DNA from: Stenopsyche tienmushanensis
Lineage: Eukaryota > Arthropoda > Insecta > Trichoptera > Stenopsychidae
Direction of reading: 5' to 3'
NCBI GenBank assembly: GCA_008973525.1
Contig: WACJ01000075.1
Location: 248,001-312,000 of the forward strand
DNA: 64,000 bases
The position numbers were made by a program, and so were the translations under genes. Below, piece after piece: positions 1 to 11,066 of this stretch. The notes under the pieces are model-generated. The model was not told the DNA's origin and ran no database searches. It was given only the letters and a program-made list of their open reading frames with translations. Position 1 is the first letter of the stretch; every line of letters begins with the position of its first letter.

Positions 1-741
1 TGGTGTATTTCTCTCACGTCCAGATTTAATCGAACGTTCTAGTTTCATGTTTGTCGGAAACCCAAAGAAACTTTTCAATTTTCGATGAACATGGATAAAG
101 CAAATCATGCGAGATAGATATGCCGGCATTGTATGGATTTGTTCAATAGTCAATCCATTGTTTGACGATACCACATATCCATATTATTCCTTTGTGCAAA
201 CACTGGATTTTTTATTTGGCATGTATTCTATGTTAAAATATGTTTTAATTTCGGAGAAATTCGCCAAATAAATTCGAGAATCACTAAAAATCAGCCCTTA
301 AAATATTATTAAATTTATCTACTTCACTCCGGTATTTAATTCTTAAACTCACCCTAGAAAAGATTAAGTGTTAATTTGGCCATTATCCACGGAGGCTTTG
401 TGGTTGACGATATTAAAATAATCCCATACATCCGCCATACTAATTAGATCATTTATCAAGCAATGAAAACTGTCACATAGATAATTTATTTAGCCATGTA
501 ATACGTCTATCAGCAACGTTCGTTTGGAATTATTGAAGAATTTTCGTTTTTCATTGATTAATTAATTCGTTTGATGGATTTTAAGGGTTCGTTTTGTTAT
601 TTGTCCATAATAATACTTTGAGTTTTCATTATATCCAGGCTATAAATGACAAAAATAATCCATGATCAATCGATTTAGGTTATTTTAATAATTCGCTTAA
701 ATATACCAATTGGAATATTCTACTCATTGGTTATAATTAAA

Positions 742-917
742 TCATTTCAAATAATAGTTTAAAAGTAACATTAAAGCATCGTGTGTTTCGTCATTTAGTC
801 TGGATCTGATTTTGGTAGCCAGGCAACCTGCTACTGAAAATGCACGCTCAGCCTCCACACTCGTTGGAGGTATCGTCATCAGATATTTAAATGAGTTGAT
901 GACCGCGTGAGCCCCCA
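742..917 (-). pseudogene. hAT transposase C-terminal (dimerisation) fragment
   Basis: Read on the minus strand this stretch is open for about 58 codons and ends in TGA at 742-744. It carries the hAT dimerisation signature: a 'YLMTIPPTSVEAERAFS' segment followed by 'RSRLNDETHDAL', close to the family pattern of S-x-x-x-E-R-x-F-S and R-x-R-L. This is the C-terminal end of a hAT transposase, a cut-and-paste DNA transposase. Two consecutive stop codons lie just upstream, and no N-terminal part, BED finger or catalytic block is visible nearby, so it is a remnant. It sits just outside the left arm of the long inverted repeat starting at 956, which may or may not be part of the same element. Confidence 0.75.
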
Positions 918-955
918 TTTTCGTATAATATCATCATTGTGACTGATAAAATTCC

Positions 956-1475
956 TATCTGCTGAGACACGGACTACAACTCGCAAAATTCCCGATTTCC
1001 CGACAAATTATTTATTTCCGTCGCTGCAGATGAATACTTGTATACTATAATACTTTAATGTGATTCGTAATTATATTACGGAGGAACACAAAAAATCTGA
1101 AGCCCCGTATCTATTATATTTCATATCGATATTCCCATTATTAGAGTCGAGGTGTAGTAAATACATCACCGGTATGGAAAGGTTAATATAACAATTTGAA
1201 AAACATATATGTACTGTACATATGTATACATAGATTAGACAATTACTGCCCCTAGGCGTCGCCTAAGTTCGCCAATTATTAGTTACGCCACTGTTTCCAA
1301 GCGTCCAGATTTCGACGGGAATGTCTCGATTTAAGTAGCTTTTATTGTTCTGGTGAGGTGTACGATTTCTGTTAGATAAAAAATTCAATCCCGAATTTTT
1401 CGGGATTACGTGTACTAATCCCGGGATTTATGAGCACCTAAAACTGTCCGGGATCCCGGGATTGGATTCTCTTTT
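956..1475 (+). repeat. Left arm of long inverted repeat
   Basis: Partner of 2980-3414 in reverse complement. Near identity over long runs suggests recent insertion or gene conversion between the arms. The inner part (1384-1470) holds a duplicated CCCGGGAT-type motif that is single in the partner arm. Confidence 0.8.
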
Positions 1476-2979
1476 TATTTAACATTATTTTAAATTCAAC
1501 ATCTACAAAACAATCAGTATTCCTTGATAAATAATGTTAAAACTCATACTAAAAGAAATGATAAATTATGGTAAATAGAGCAGATCCTCGACTTATGAAC
1601 GATTTATTAATATAGCTAATTTTCTATGTCCTGTTAAAGTAAAAATGGAGTAAAAAGATAGAACATATTATCAAATTAATATATTGTAACCTATTTTGAT
1701 TATTCAAATTAGCAATGACGAGCATATCATTACGTATTAAATTCATTTCCTGAATAAATTTTATTTCGGCTAGATATAATAGATAGTGCATTGCCTTAAA
1801 TGTTACTTTTAATATAACTAAACAATGAATTTAATACTAATGGATAATATTTTAAATAATTAAAATGTATGAACAGAATATTAATGGTGTTTTTGGTTTC
1901 CAATGTAATAAAGTTTTGTTAGAAATATGAAATAAAAATATGATTTTGTAAATATTTCAATACTTAATTAATTTTTGCTCCAACTTATATAGTCTTAAAA
2001 ATCGTATGCATAGAGATTTTTCACGTTTAAGAAGAATGCTTAAAAAGTCCAGAGCTACAGAATTGCTTTGGACTTTCCGTATGATGTGCATAATGAAAAG
2101 CTCTTTACTATCTCAATATTGCAGCCGTTCATTGCAACTTACTGCATTATGCATTCGTCTACTTGTTCAACAGTTTCATCGTTATTCTCATCTCAATTCA
2201 TTAGCTCCCTTAATTATTATCGCTCTTGCGAGTTTGTAAGTCACGCTACTCATACGCTTCTTCTCATTTTAGATTAAGTTAATAAATTTCCATTACAGGA
2301 TTTAATGTGGTATGATATTATTTTGAAAATATAAAAAAATACACGGCTAAAATGTGTGTATAGTATGATAATATCAAGCCAATGAGGGGTTGGTTAGGCT
2401 GGGTTAATATCCCTGGGGCGTATTGGCGTGGTAGCTTATATGTAGAAGGTGTGCTGTCGATGACCTTTCCGGGAACTTTATGTCTGTTTTCTCTGCATTT
2501 TGTGTGAAAATGTTGCAATGAAACAATAAAAAAAATATTTCAGCGAACTTTTTACGATGCTCAATATTAAAGAGAGAGAAAAATTATCAATATTCTTTAA
2601 TACTTGTAGAAAAAATATTATAAGAAAATTAAAGAAGAAGTAAAAGAACTGAGATGAATTGTTAATTAGCTGTTGCACACTATGACTTTTATATAATAAT
2701 TGAATTATCAGGGTTTCTTATAAAATATTCATGCATCGATAATCACAAAAATATATACATCAAAGATGTTGAAATAGGCCAATTATAGGATTTGTATTTA
2801 ACTGCTTAGCCGAGTATGACGAAATATTTCGTCATTCTAAAAAAAGCAAATGTAACGAGTATGACGAAATTTTCCATCAAGAACTTGTAAAAGTTACCCT
2901 CTAGTGGGCACGAAGAGGTACCGATTATTTTTGTTTACTATGGGCGTGATGAAATAATCTTATCCTATCGAAATAATAA

Positions 2980-3414
2980 GGGAATCCAATTCCGGGATCC
3001 CGGGATTAGTAAACGTAGTCCCGAAAAATTCGCACACATCACCAACACGATGAAGGCTACTAAATCGAGACATTACCGCCGAAATCTGGACGCTTGGAAA
3101 CAGTGGCGTAACTACTAATTGGTGAGTAACTGTCTAATCTATGTATACATATATACAGTACATATTTGTTTTCAAATTGTTATATTAACCTTTATATACC
3201 GGTGATGTATTTACTACACCTCGGCTCTAATAATGGGAATATCGATATGAAATATAATAGATACGATGTTCAGAATTTTTGTATTCCTCCGTAATATAAT
3301 TACGAATCACATCAAATTATTATAGTATATAAGTATTCATCTGCAGCGACGGAAATAAATAATTTGTCGGGAAATCGGGAATTTTGCGAGTTTTAGTCCG
3401 TGTCTCAGCAGATA
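2980..3414 (-). repeat. Right arm of long inverted repeat
   Basis: Reverse-complement copy of 956-1475. It starts inside with GGGATCCCGGGATTAG and ends with GTCTCAGCAGATA, matching the outer edge of the left arm. Confidence 0.8.
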
Positions 3415-3766
3415 CACTTTTAAACATGCACAAAACTAAATTCCCCGGCTAAGTGGTTAACTGTGTACTTTCTCGTTATTTATTGCTGTCATATGTTTTA
3501 TTATTTGGTGAATCCGAAAGTATTAAGTATCCGAAAAAATATAATTCCCTTCGGTATTCAATACATCTTTCCGTCGCTGTGGCAGATCTTTAATCCCTTG
3601 TTTGTAAAAAATATCGGACTAGAAGCAAAACACGATTTTTAATGCATTTCTACTTCAGCTGAATTTTTGCTTTTTGGACCTGAAAAAGGGGTGACCTGCT
3701 TAGGTTTGGACTACCTTCGACGGTGTGTCCGTATGGAGATCTGTTCGTGATCGCAGACCATGTTCT

Positions 3767-3882
3767 GTGGACATGATCGGGCATAGCGTCTAATCACGAT
3801 GCGCTCTTTCGATGTGTCGGCGGTCCGAAATTCGGACCTATTGGACACGGGAACATTGTGGTCATTTCCTCCATTTTTTTAA
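3767..3882 (+). repeat. Dispersed repeat, copy 1 (partner at 62239)
   Basis: About 115 bp that align with 62239-62352 in the same orientation. Shared words include GATTGGACA/TATTGGACA and AACATTGTG, followed by a T-rich run. It contains a short stem GGTCCGAA/TTCGGACC at about 3828-3844. No family recognised; it could be an old SINE or MITE piece. Confidence 0.55.
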
Positions 3883-5988
3883 AAATGATTTTTTTTAAAA
3901 AATGAATTTTTATTGAATTGATGAAATTTTAAAATTTCTGTCAAAGTGTTTCTGCTCGATACAAGTTTGCTGTAAAAGAGTGTGCCTAATTTTTTTGATT
4001 ACTTTCCGGTCCCATTTGTTTTTTTATTGCGCGATCTGTAAAATATATGTTTTTATAATATAACAGGGTGTAGATGGTTTTTGAAAGATGCTTACATCTA
4101 AGAGCAGAAAAGCTTGTTTACACCGATGTAACATTTCGCCCCCGATGAATAGGCCTCATGCATAGTGTATTTATGCAACGGGGTCAATGATACTCTCGAA
4201 TAAATATTTTTTTTCATTCGACATGTAAATTTTTTCCATTCTGGCCGATAAAAAGGCTTGGGATACCGTCTGAATGCTCGGATTGTTTGAAAATTTCTGC
4301 CGTATAAATAATTTCCATATTGAACGGTAAAGAGTGATTGCGAAAAGAAGGTAGACAAAAAAGCGGACCGGTTTTAATTAAAATTTTGAAATTAATTAAC
4401 GGGTTGATTGAAAAGAACTGGAAGCATCCCTTTTTGATGGCCATGGTCGAGAGTAAAATTTGCCCAAAAAAAAAAAAAAATAAGAACGAAAACAATTAAA
4501 CGGGTTACTTTTGCTTCCGACGGCGAATATTCGTAAAGATGAATTTTGTTAATTGTCATAGGATTCCTTTAAATGGCAAAGTTACATTCGTATTTTTGAT
4601 GATTTGACATTTAAAACGGGTTAGAAATGTTTCATTTTGAACATTCACTGATGAACACAAACCACAGGCAATCGTATAATTGATTTGTTTTCGACATGCC
4701 ATCGACGAACACAAACCGCAATTATAAACCGCGAATAATTCATACTCAATAATACATATTGAGTATAAATTATTAAATTGGATGTAAATGACAAAATTTA
4801 GTTGCACAAACGATAATTGAGTAAATTAATTGATATGTTTTTGAGCAAAATACAATATGAGACGTACAAAAATAAGACTATTTACTCAATAATTGTATTA
4901 TATATTTATATATCATTCAATAATAACAAGGATCAGCTATAAAATTTAGCAATAAGAGGTAAAAAGCAAAATAAGATATTTCAATGCAGAATGACAACAG
5001 GGAGTGTTTTTCTTCTTTTTAAAGGTTGGATTTTTTAGATAAAAAATAGGCATCTCAAATAGCAGAAAATACAGATATCTCAACAGGTATAGCTTGGGGG
5101 TATTGTTTATAAAAAACTGAACAAAGTCTAAAATTCTTGAATTACTAGATATTTCTAAGAATAGCTCAAGATCGATCTTGAGAATGTTAACTTTCCAAAG
5201 GACTCTCGGCAAAAGTGTTGTCAAGAGAACTTGGAGCAGTTCATTAAGGGTCTAAAACATTCTTTCCAGCGTTTTCAGATAGGAGATGAGACATTGGTCC
5301 ACCTTAGAGATCTTGAGTTTAGACTGCAGTTCATATAGTGAAAACATCCTTCAGCTTTTAAATATTTCAAGTTGAAAAATATATTGAAAAGTTTATGAAA
5401 CATTTATTCCTACATTCTTACTTTGGTGTGCAAAATTGTATACATTAGGATAAAATCTCCATCAATTAAAGCCGCGTTTTTCGATTGTATTTTTTATTAA
5501 AAATATCGCGATTATCGCCATATGAAAAAATGTAATCTCAAATTCAACATCGGAAATTGTCGGACCAAAAAATTGAGAAACAAAGTATTTGGTTTGTTTT
5601 ATCAGGCAACAAATAAACGTAATTTTCCAAAATTAAAAAGAATTCAATTGATCATAAAAAAAACCTTAACCAAAAGAAGACATAGTAAAAAGGGAGCGAT
5701 GGTGTAATCTTATTACATGAAAAAAGGTTGCAGAAGAATAATTCGTTTAACCGGCATTCGGCCTTTGTGACCGAAAGAAAGCATCACGTCGCTACGTTTG
5801 TATCAACATTCGGATAAAATTGTATTTTCATTCAAAATTTAAGCCGCCGATCAAATTGCAATATATTTCTGGATCGACATTCTCAAAATACTATCAATGA
5901 AAATACTGCATTGGCCATAGACTAGGTTAATTATTTATAAAGTAAACATGTAAAGTCATTGATTAAATATTAATGTGATATAATCAAA
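3883..5988. other. No gene recognised; AT-rich intergenic/intronic DNA
   Basis: The open frames here (for example 4098-4495 minus, 4556-4807 minus, a Lys-rich 5522-5707 plus) lack family motifs and normal coding composition. An A15 run lies near 4466. Sequence at about 5030-5290 shows diverged similarity to 15290-15470 (reverse complement in part) and 50060-50240, so it is probably an old interspersed repeat. Confidence 0.5.
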
Positions 5989-6610
5989 TATGATGGGCGT
6001 CCCGCAGGGATCTGTTCTGGGACCAACCCTCTGGAACGTGCTTTTCAACAATCTTCTGAACATGGCACTACCTGCAAGAGCAGAACTCAGACTCGGCATC
6101 CATGGAAAATGAGGGCGATGGGCAACGAAGTCCTCACCAGAATCAAAGCGTGGATGCGAGAAAACAGAGGTAAAGATATGCAGCAAAGAGAGAAGACCAA
6201 GGGTCGAGCAGCTTGTTATTGGAAGACGTACCATAACCGAGGTGATACACTCGATCCTTCTGTACGGAGCCCCGATATGGCATGAGTTGCTTAGACGTGA
6301 CACTAACAGAAAGAAGTTCGCCAGGGTCCAGCGACAGGGAGCACTTCGAATTACCGCAGCATACGGAACTGTATCTGAAGAAGCGGTGCTCGTGATCGCT
6401 GGAATCCCCCCGCTGGATCTCCAGGCAAAGAAGAAGGCCTTGGACTACGAAGATTCCAAAAACTGCACAATACCCGACTGCTTGGGAGAGGCGCAGATCG
6501 GCTCTCCAACACTAGAATAGGTTCAATTATCTAAGGCCAGACTATCTGTCCTCCTGGAGCAATGTGAAAAACAATACCAGCGGACACAGACGGACAAGGG
6601 AGGGGTTTAG
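5989..6610 (+). pseudogene. R1-clade-like LINE reverse transcriptase remnant
   Basis: The plus strand encodes 'GVPQGSVLGPTLWN' at 5992-6033, the typical reverse-transcriptase block upstream of the catalytic YADD. After a stop and frame changes it encodes 'VIHSILLYGAPIW' and 'RVQRQGALRITAAYGTVSEEA' (6242-6520). These match the region after the polymerase domain in R1/TRAS/SART-type non-LTR retrotransposons. The YADD catalytic segment and the stretch between the blocks are missing, so the copy is internally deleted as well as frame-broken. A further piece continues to about 6606. An intact ORF2 would be around 1000 residues; this is a dead fragment. Confidence 0.8.
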
Positions 6611-6649
6611 CCAATAATCTGACACTACCCTGGGATTAAACCCAGAGTT

Positions 6650-7265
6650 TCTTATGCAAGATTCTTCTCCCATAGGAAAAAAATCCTCCTATAGCATCGA
6701 GATTAGGACCGCGCTATAGAAAAAACAGTATAGAAAGTAAGGCACTCATACAAAATTTGGGGTTAGGTTGTTGTATTTTAAATGACTTTGATCGAATTTA
6801 GTTTTACACGCGCAACACACAAAAATGTTCGCCTTGTATTTTGATGTCATTTAATGAAAACATCTTTTAAATTCTTAGAATCATCCATTTGTAAGGTCTT
6901 TATATATTTCTTCATATTGTGCACAAGTATTTCGAAGGTTTCTTTGGAAATTGAGGGCACATTCCGTGTTTGGATCAATTTTGAACACAGTGTTTTCCAA
7001 TTTTCTTGCTAGGTTGAGAATGTCATCTAAATTTTTTGCAGTGAATAATAACAATTTGGAAGATTTATCTTCTTTTACATAATGCGTTTCGGTTATTAAA
7101 ATAAAACCAACTAATTCCTTTTCAGCTACAATGCCTCCAGTAAACAATTGACTTCGATATCTTCATATTACAAAACGCATCAAAATAAAAAAGACATATT
7201 TTCTCGACCGCGTTAAAGTGAAACCGCGCAAAAAAGTACCGCGTCATTCGGGGGATAAGTTTACT
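6650..7265 (-). mobile_element. pogo/Tigger-like DNA transposon remnant (tentative)
   Basis: At 7265 the minus strand begins CAGTAAACTTATCCCC and continues with CGCGGT-rich sequence. This resembles the start of pogo/Tigger terminal repeats and is preceded by a TA. Downstream on the same strand an 88-codon frame (6881-7147) follows. A matching opposite terminus was not seen cleanly, though GACCGCGC near 6708 may be part of it. The assignment is inference from the terminal motif and from the C-terminal look of the frame. Confidence 0.4.
6881..7147 (-). pseudogene. 88-residue frame, possible Tigger transposase C-terminus
   Basis: The frame reads 'DDILNLARKLENTVFKIDPN' and ends 'CAQYEEIYKDLTNG'. 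The acidic, helical end with a Y-x-x-I/L-Y pattern recalls the C-terminal tail of Tigger/pogo-type transposases. No DDE catalytic block or DNA-binding domain is present, so at best this is a 3' remnant. It lies between a pogo-like terminus (7265) and the R1-like LINE remnant. It could instead be a host exon, but no splice acceptor was identified with confidence. Confidence 0.35.
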
Positions 7266-9023
7266 GTATTATTTCTGGAATATTATCACCGAAAACATTT
7301 GGCCTTGTCAAGAAATAAAACATAATGAAGCGCTATACGAAAAGACAAGGAAAAAATCCTATAGAAATGCATTCTATAGCAGGGTTAACTGTACAAGTTA
7401 TTGTGATTGAATTTTACAAGTTAAAATCTAAGTTTGTATTGACGGTTATCTATAGATTTGATCAAACGTGTATATTTTTTGAGATAGATGATATTGAAGA
7501 CTGTTGAAGAATATGACATGGAAAATCTATTTGGAACTTATCTCGATTAAATTGTATTGTTTTTAAATATATTAATTTTTTATCATAAAAGGAAATTTAA
7601 AATATATTTCATTTAATATGTGACTCTTTTGTAGAATGTCTGGACCATTGCTGACCACTTTTGTATGGTTTTCATAGCGTATATTTAAAGTTTGGCCTAA
7701 AGAAAAAAAAATACTCATAATACGTGTCATCATAAAATTGGGTTAGTGAAATATACAATATCATGGATTTTTAAATTAGAAGTACATTTGAAAATTGCAG
7801 AATATTGCTAAATTTACAAGTTTGTCCGTATTTGTCTGTATTTATGCAAAAATAACATATAAGTAAAAATTATAATAATTACCATTAGATTTGTCTAATA
7901 ATATTGTATTCAATGAAATATTATCGAAAGATATGTTTCATGCCGGAGGAAAGCAAAGTTTATAATGAAATTGTTATGAAAAATGATCTGTATCATTTTA
8001 TAGTTTAATATGAGCATGGCAAAAGTTTTGAGAGCATAAAGAAGAGAGTGGCACGATTTCATGACTGTGGCTTTAAGGGCTTTTATTTCAAAGTTAGCAC
8101 GTATTTATGCTAATCCATTGTAGAACGTGATGCTAAATACATATTCATTACGAAACATTTAGCGCGGCGAGCTTTTCGCGTACGTGTGACGAATTGTCTG
8201 AGCACTATCCAGGGATGGCCAACCTTACGCCATCTCCAAAGACATCAGATGATCAATGGCGATTGGAAGTAATAAGTCTTGTTTGAATATGAGTGCTTGT
8301 TGAACTTTAGGACAGGTGTAATAGATGAACCGGATAATTTGATGTTCGAAACTCGGATCGCTGCGAACTTCGCAAAAGGATAGGCTGGAAAAGAGGGAGA
8401 GCTCGGGAAAAACTTTTGCGATGTTCACCTAAGTTCTGGGGGTGAAATGTTAGCTGCCGTATCGACTTATCCCGGTTCTTGTATTCATTGATGCAAATTT
8501 CCCGGATGAGAAACAACTTTTATCAGTTATTTATACACATGTGTCGCAGAATGGTGTTTTGACATTTACAGCCGGGAAACAAACAAAACGTAAATCGGAT
8601 TAGATCTTTCTGGATTCCAAAGTAACGATAAGAAGCAGCGTTTCCTGTGTATAAATCTGAATAATATGCAATATTTTGAAAATCTCGGAATGTAACATGG
8701 ATGTTATAATTTTGATTGATTTAATGTGAAGCGTTGGATTTTGATTTTGGAGTTTTTAAGACGTTTTATAGTAGAGTATATATGAGTGTAATAAATATAT
8801 CTATCATTGCTATTAACCAATAACTATGCCAATATCGAAATTCTGGAAACGATTCTTGTTGTTGGAGGCTATTTTGAATCATATATAATTGTATTTTCGT
8901 ATGAATATTTGGAGATTTAACTGTAAAATTACATTATGCGTGACCATATGGACAGGGCCGCTATCCAAGATCTTTAGTAAATGACTCAATCTTAAGATAG
9001 CATTGAATTGAATTAAGTCTTAC
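7266..9023. other. No gene recognised
   Basis: AT-rich DNA downstream of the last visible F-BAR-like exon, so probably its intron. A region at 8225-8516 is less AT-rich and has two overlapping minus-strand frames, which I could not assign to any family and which may be an old transposon fragment. Confidence 0.4.
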
Positions 9024-9188
9024 CTGTAAAAGTTGCGGTAAAGTTTCTTGATTGTACTCGTCAAGCATTCCGTTGGTTGCGTGCAACTGCTGGACGTAGG
9101 AGTTGTGGCCATCCATATATCCGGCAAGAGTTGCCTGTGATGGAGACTGGACGTAGGCCTGATGAGCAGCCTTGTACTCCTGACGACA
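9024..9188 (-). CDS. F-BAR-like protein, internal exon (third of three firm exons)
   Basis: This minus-strand exon is 165 bp, exactly 55 codons. It is preceded by a TTTCAG-type acceptor (AG at 9189-9190) and followed by a GTAAG donor (9019-9023). It begins 'CRQEYKAAHQAYVQ', includes 'HNSYVQQLHATNGMLDEY' and ends 'TLPQLLQ'. The H-N-x-Y-V then L-P-x-L-L pattern is typical of the distal helix of F-BAR/FCH membrane-bending domains. It starts in phase 0, matching the end of the exon at 10844-11066. The protein family within the F-BAR group is not certain: I compared it mentally with Fer/Fes, srGAP, syndapin, FCHSD and CIP4 and found no convincing match. Later exons must lie below 9024 or outside the window. 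Confidence 0.75.
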
Positions 9189-10843
9189 CTGAAATATAAC
9201 TTGCCATATGAGCAGAGTTGGATTTGATTATTTGACTATTGCGTAGGTCGCACGTGTCCTTATCTCCTTATAGCCATCGTCCTTCAAACCGAACCCTAAC
9301 AAATTTTCACTTAAAGACCCTGACCTTTCAAAAGCTGCCATTTCACCCACTTTCCCCGTTTCGTTCGTTCAAAAAAGGATTCGTTTAAACGATTAACATT
9401 GCCGGCACGTAGTGCTCCTTTCTTTTTTAAAATTCTGACCCTCTTGATGCACTCTAATAAATTCCTCAAATCAGAAAACTTTTATTAAATAATTTTTAGT
9501 AAATCTACTTGTTCCCAAGGGATGAGCTTGTAAAATTCAGCCAATTGGTAATTTGTTTGGGTTTCGTAACCATTATCATTAGGCTTAGCCAATTTTGTTA
9601 TTGCCCATTTGTTACGATTACAATCTTCTTGCGTAATTACGATGCAGTGTTAAGGGAGCTTTACACCTTAAGAGCTTTCAATGCAAATTAAATTTTAAAA
9701 ATAAATGATTATGTTCCTATTTCGCAAACAAATTCTTCATACATTACTACTATTAAAAAATATGTTTATCAAATTTATACATCAAAATTTACAATATGTA
9801 TGTTTTTATGCATTGAATCATTTATAACCATCAAAGAGAAGCAAATTCTTATTGTTAAGATAGATAATTCATCAATTTCTTCATTAGATACCCATTGGGA
9901 ATGAAATATATATATATGAATTTCAACATATTAATCCGGTTTAAACGCGCAAATTTTGCAATTTAAATAAAGGCGTTTGTATATAAAAAGGGTTTAAATT
10001 TTGATGCCACTAGCACTTGTACATTGTTCAAGTATTGTTCTTTGTTTCGGGATAATCTTTCTGATTAAAAATTAATCCTCAATACCCTTGTAGTCTCACA
10101 AACTCTATTTATACTTGAAGTTTATAGATCCATGTTTAAGATGGTAATATTTAAACATCGGATGCGCTCAAATATTTAAGGCTCGAGTCTCGTTCAAAAA
10201 CTACGTCTATATTTAATCGACCGAATAATAAATTGGAGACGAATTTTGGGCTTGCCCGAAAAATTTGTCCGATTTGTGTCGAGCTTAATCTGAGGGATGT
10301 TTCATTTGAGAGATGTAAAAATAATTCCCACAGATGTGGGGATGCAAATGGAGGGAAAACAAACGCCGAATAATATATATGCAAATATGACGGTCGTAAA
10401 ATAATGGCATTAAAGTCGGGGGCGACATATTAAATTATTTATTTGGGCAAATATGCATTCGACTTCAAACGTCCTGGAGTCACTTAAATGCGGAATTAAA
10501 TACCACTTCCAAGAAGCACATAATGGGATAAATGGAATGGTTGACGTAAGACCCCCGGGAATGAATTTGTATGCGCTAAAAATGATGCGGGATTAATGAG
10601 ATATTCTATTAAATTCCTCGTAGGGTTTGAGCTGATGATTGTTTGCGAAAGTGGAAAACCGCAGCAAAACTCATATTTTATGATACAATGGAAAGACGTA
10701 ACTTGTTGAAATGAACAAGATCGTCAATATGGGTCAGCGAGCATAACTAATGATAAAAACATCTATATTTTTAGAGTAGCTCGTTTCGCATTTGAAGCTA
10801 TTTTCTTTGAGTATATTTCATGCCTATTTGAAAATTGAATTAC
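9189..10843 (-). other. Intron with octamer-like motif cluster
   Basis: About 1.65 kb between two firm exons. A less AT-rich part (10150-10620) has two perfect ATGCAAAT octamers (10342-10349, 10379-10386) and an ATATGCAT near 10451. These could be POU/homeodomain sites of an intronic enhancer; that is inference. The 77-codon minus frame at 10151-10384 has no recognisable domain. Confidence 0.45.
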
Positions 10844-11066
10844 CTTGGTTAACTTCTCTTCGGTTTTCGAAATGATGGTTTCGTAGCTCTCTCTGTGGGC
10901 GAATACTTTTCTCGACTGCAATTTTCGATGGAAGGTTCTCTCAACTAATGGTCTTGCTACCTGGCGGCTGAGTGCTGAAGCTACGTCACTGTGTGCTTGA
11001 GAATCTGCTTCCACCTCTTGAAGCAAGGTTTCCCAGGTGTGGAATAAGGAACTAGGACATGCTGGT
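10844..11066 (-). CDS. F-BAR-like protein, internal exon (second of three firm exons)
   Basis: 223 bp on the minus strand: one base completing a split codon plus 74 codons. The acceptor is ATTTTTAG (AG at 11067-11068) and the donor AAG|GTAATT begins at 10843. The peptide starts 'PACPSSLFHTWETLLQEVEA' and ends 'SYETIISKTEEKLTK', with charged heptad-like helices in between. A conserved-looking W followed by a helix with H-x-x-x-A and an R/K-rich helix is the usual F-BAR layout. The first base joins the AG left over from the exon at 21800-21908 to make AGA (Arg), and the last codon is complete, so both joins keep frame. No stop codons occur and codon use looks host-like. Confidence 0.8.

Larger units (their letters stand above)
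956..3414. mobile_element. Element with ~450-bp long inverted repeats (foldback/hAT-like)
   Basis: The sequence from 956 rightwards reappears as reverse complement ending at 3414, with only scattered differences by eye. The arms cover about 956-1475 and 2980-3414 and enclose about 1.5 kb of AT-rich DNA with no recognisable protein. Both arms share a terminus TATCTGCTGAGACAC, a central block with ATCACCGGTAT, and inner copies of CCCGGGATCCCGGG-type sequence as seen in some hAT-type MITEs. The left arm has an extra ~25 bp at TCGCCTAAGTTCG that the right arm lacks. Small open frames at 2006-2277 show no family match. It is probably a non-autonomous DNA transposon; the class is inferred. Confidence 0.7.

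Noticed and set aside
5522..5707. 61-codon Lys/Arg-rich frame resembling a small basic protein
   Set aside because: Composition follows from A-rich sequence; no match to a ribosomal or histone-like family that I could recognise.
10151..10384. 77-codon minus frame in the short intron
   Set aside because: Flanked by firm exons in the same gene, no motif, and the octamer-rich patch explains the lower AT content.
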